Of a DNA stretch of 64,000 bases, positions 62,522-64,000 are shown in pieces (the stretch's first letter is position 1; each line of letters begins with the position of its first letter). The position numbers were made by a program, and so were the translations under genes. Under the pieces are notes generated by a model, which was not told the origin of the DNA, made no database searches, and worked only from the letters and a program-made list of their open reading frames with translations. The stretch is from Streptomyces californicus (lineage in GTDB: Bacteria; Actinomycetota; Actinomycetes; Streptomycetales; Streptomycetaceae): assembly GCF_000717645.1 (NCBI RefSeq), contig NZ_JNZZ01000008.1, positions 62,001 to 126,000 on the forward strand. The letters run 5' to 3'.

Positions 62522-63199
62522 TCAGCGGTTCGGTCCGCCCGGCAGTTCGTGCGGTCCGGAGTTCGGGCCCGGGTCCAGCGCCGCGTCGTAGGGCGAGACC
62601 CAGAAGAACTCGCCCTCCTCGTCGTACGCGTAGAGGAGCCCCGTACTGCCCATGACGAGCGGTGCGTCCCCGGCGGCCGGGCCCGAGAGCGGGTGCAGTG
62701 GTTCGGCGAGCCGGACCTGCACGACGGCGGTCGATCCGTCGCGCGAGACGACCTCGGCCTGTCCGAAGACCCCGGTGACGGAGCCGGTGCGGATCGTGCA
62801 GACGCTGCCCAGGAAGTCGAGGCGGGATGGGGGAGGTTCCGCCGGGAAGTGCCGGCGGAAGCGGTGCAGCAGAAGACGGACGGCCGCCCAGGCGAGGAGC
62901 AGCGACCCCGCGAGCACGGCGACGGAGAGCAGGGTGCGGGCGGTGCCGCCGGTCCCGCTCCGGTGCAGCAGGACCGTGCCGGTCAGGCTGCCGAACCAGG
63001 CGAGGACGACGAGCAGGGAGAAGGAGACCGAGACCGGGACGCCGCTGAGACCGGCCGGAGCGGTGTCGAGGTCGCCGTCGAAGGAGTCGTGGCCCGCGGC
63101 CCCGGCCAGCACCAGCAGCCAGAAGCAGACGACGACCACCAGGGCCGCGCCGAAGATGACGGCGGGGAACGCTAGTGCCGCGCTCAGGAACTCGTCCAT
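62522..63199 (-). CDS. YqiJ/NfeD-like OB-fold membrane protein
   Basis: 225-residue protein. TM segments at about 7-35, 57-80 and 88-110 are followed by a soluble beta-barrel (OB) domain at about 130-205 (LDFLGSVCTIRTGSVTGVFGQAEVVSRDGSTAVVQVRL), as in YqiJ and NfeD partners of flotillins. ATG 63199 follows GGTGGGA. It is 223 bases upstream of the flotillin gene, in an otherwise empty gap, and both probably work together in membrane microdomains. Confidence 0.85.
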   Translation of the reverse strand: MDEFLSAALAFPAVIFGAALVVVVCFWLLVLAGAAGHDSFDGDLDTAPAGLSGVPVSVSFSLLVVLAWFGSLTGTVLLHRSGTGGTARTLLSVAVLAGSLLLAWAAVRLLLHRFRRHFPAEPPPSRLDFLGSVCTIRTGSVTGVFGQAEVVSRDGSTAVVQVRLAEPLHPLSGPAAGDAPLVMGSTGLLYAYDEEGEFFWVSPYDAALDPGPNSGPHELPGGPNR

Positions 63200-63763
63200 C
63201 GGTCCCACCCCCTGTGGTCGTGCGCGCCGCCCCCGTGACGGCGCGTTCAGTCGGTTCCGGCCCCGGCGCCCGGTCCCGGTTCCGTTGTCGGCTCCGGCAC
63301 CGGTTACGGCTCCGGTTGTGGTGACGACTCCGGTGGCGGTGCCGGTTCCGGGTTCGGCTCCGGGAGGCGGCCGGTTGGGGCTTCCGAGGCTTCCGGGTGA
63401 CGGGGGCCCGGCCCCCGCGGCGTGGTCGAACCCGCCGCGGCGACCGGGGCGTTCCCCTCGGGCCCCGTGCCGGACCCCTGGCCCGTGCCGTCCTCGATCC
63501 CCCGTGGACGGTACGGAATCCGAGCTCCGGGAGGCTCCCGTGCCCCCGTTCCCGTGCTCCCCCGAGCTTCCCCCGTGCTCCCCCGGTGCGCTTCCCCCGG
63601 TGTGTCTCCCCCGTGGTGTTGCTGACCTGATCCTGACACCCCGGGGTGGTACCGCGCATTGCCGGAACCCGGCAATCTTTACGCGGTGCTGATGCCGGGC
63701 ACCGGCACCGCCCCGGTTGCGTTGGGGAAATGACAGGACTGTTGCAAGGCTGAAGGAGAATGC
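63200..63763. promoter_or_regulatory. Divergent 560-base regulatory region
   Basis: No gene supported; frames here are Gly/Pro/Arg repeats. 63240-63400 carries degenerate GGTTCCGG/GGCTCCGG repeats. 63558-63613 has five TCCCCCG motifs 10-14 bases apart, giving G tracts on the minus strand. 63658-63707 has two copies of TGCCGG-N3-CCGGCA. The ribosome-binding site of the last gene is AAGGAGAA at 63753. Confidence 0.6.
63658..63707 (+). promoter_or_regulatory. Paired palindromic operator-like sites
   Basis: ATTGCCGG-AAC-CCGGCAAT (63658-63676) and TGCCGG-GCA-CCGGCA (63693-63707) share the core TGCCGG-N3-CCGGCA; the core centres are 33 bases apart, close to three turns of B-DNA. They lie 57-106 bases before the start of the last gene, in a promoter position. 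Confidence 0.55.
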
Positions 63764-64000
63764 GTGGCTGAGCCGAGGATTCCCGACGAAACGCTGGGCG
63801 ATTATGCCCATATCCTGGGCGAAGTCGCCCTCACCGGCCGCCGTCTGACGCGTGACGAACTGGAGGAGCGACGGGCCCTGGGGCGATCGGCGGCGGACGC
63901 GGGGTATCAGCTGCGCGCCCTGGTGACGATGCATTTGGCACGGACGCGTGAGGCGTGGCCGAGCGCCGCTGCCGGAAACTCCCCTGCCGCGACCGACGCC
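63764..64000 (+). CDS. Unidentified regulator-like protein, N-terminal fragment
   Basis: The first 79 codons of a gene that continues beyond the window. It starts GTG at 63764, behind a good ribosome-binding site (AAGGAGAA). The translation is mostly helical: VAEPRIPDETLGDYAHILGE, then TGRRLTRDELEERRALGRSAADAGYQLRALVTMHLA, then a Ser/Ala-rich stretch. It recalls the N-terminal helical domain of RsbR-like/PucR-type sensor regulators, but I cannot assign the family safely. Two palindromic sites precede it. Confidence 0.6.
   Translation, partial: MAEPRIPDETLGDYAHILGEVALTGRRLTRDELEERRALGRSAADAGYQLRALVTMHLARTREAWPSAAAGNSPAATDA

Noticed and set aside
63304..63692. Gly/Pro/Ser frames on both strands upstream of the YqiJ-like gene
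   Set aside because: Low-complexity translation from GGTTCCGG and TCCCCCG repeats; no ribosome-binding site or family.

Overview
The window is a 64-kb piece of a high-GC actinobacterial chromosome, almost certainly Streptomyces. The evidence is strong third-position GC with GTG/TTG starts, mycothiol-type enzymes, a SARP/AfsR-like regulator, a SpoIIE-type phosphatase fused to an anti-sigma kinase domain, and three palindromic parS sites (TGTTTCACGTGAAACA or a one-base variant). The parS sites, together with the order bkdABC - dacA - gntR - MFS ... acd ... aspS ... metG ... PhoX, match what I remember of the core region near oriC in S. coelicolor. That comparison is from memory and was not checked. 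No prophage, insertion sequence, CRISPR array, rRNA or tRNA gene was found.

Layout. 1-84: start of a NarL/LuxR-type response regulator (minus, cut by the window). 434-4051: branched-chain 2-oxoacid dehydrogenase operon bkdA-bkdB-bkdC. 4139-5038: secreted D-Ala-D-Ala carboxypeptidase. 5395-7385: GntR/FCD regulator overlapping an MFS transporter. 7432-12191: mycothiol-dependent isomerase-like enzyme, nitrilase-family hydrolase, small membrane protein, LURP-one-like protein and thioredoxin/NHL protein. 12400-18706: DUF4232-like lipoprotein, SARP-NB-ARC-TPR regulator, small membrane protein, M18 aminopeptidase and a Uma2 protein, all minus strand. 18832-23779: long acyl-CoA dehydrogenase, SseB-like protein, pirin and an AI-2E-family permease. 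23869-29961: PAS-GAF-PP2C-HATPase phosphatase, aspS, L,D-transpeptidase lipoprotein and a second Uma2 protein. 30031-38220: metG, an OmpR-type two-component pair, a VWA protein, a Tat-exported PhoX-like protein behind a PHO box, and an S4 RNA-binding protein. 38390-44049: membrane proteins, FMN reductase, a DrrAB-type ABC exporter and a MerR-PP2C fusion. 44170-52407: a STAND-type ATPase, universal stress protein, FMN reductase/LLM monooxygenase pair, and trpS behind a ribosome-mediated attenuator. 52568-63199: RCK ion-channel-like protein, giant AAA+ ATPase, flotillin and YqiJ-like OB-fold membrane protein, all minus strand. 63764-64000: start of an unidentified gene behind two matched palindromes.

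Most likely to repay further work: (i) the flotillin/YqiJ/giant AAA+/RCK cluster, which looks like a membrane-microdomain remodelling system; (ii) the trpS attenuator, with a 13-residue leader peptide carrying tandem Trp codons and mutually exclusive hairpins; (iii) a MerR-PP2C fusion next to an ABC exporter; (iv) parS sites, one fused to the aspS terminator; and (v) short tandem-repeat arrays, each with its own unit, in successive intergenic gaps, mostly with periods of 21-23 or 30 bp.

Coordinates come from reading the sequence by eye. Starts were chosen from ribosome-binding sites and overlap logic, and family names come from motif recognition without database searches.
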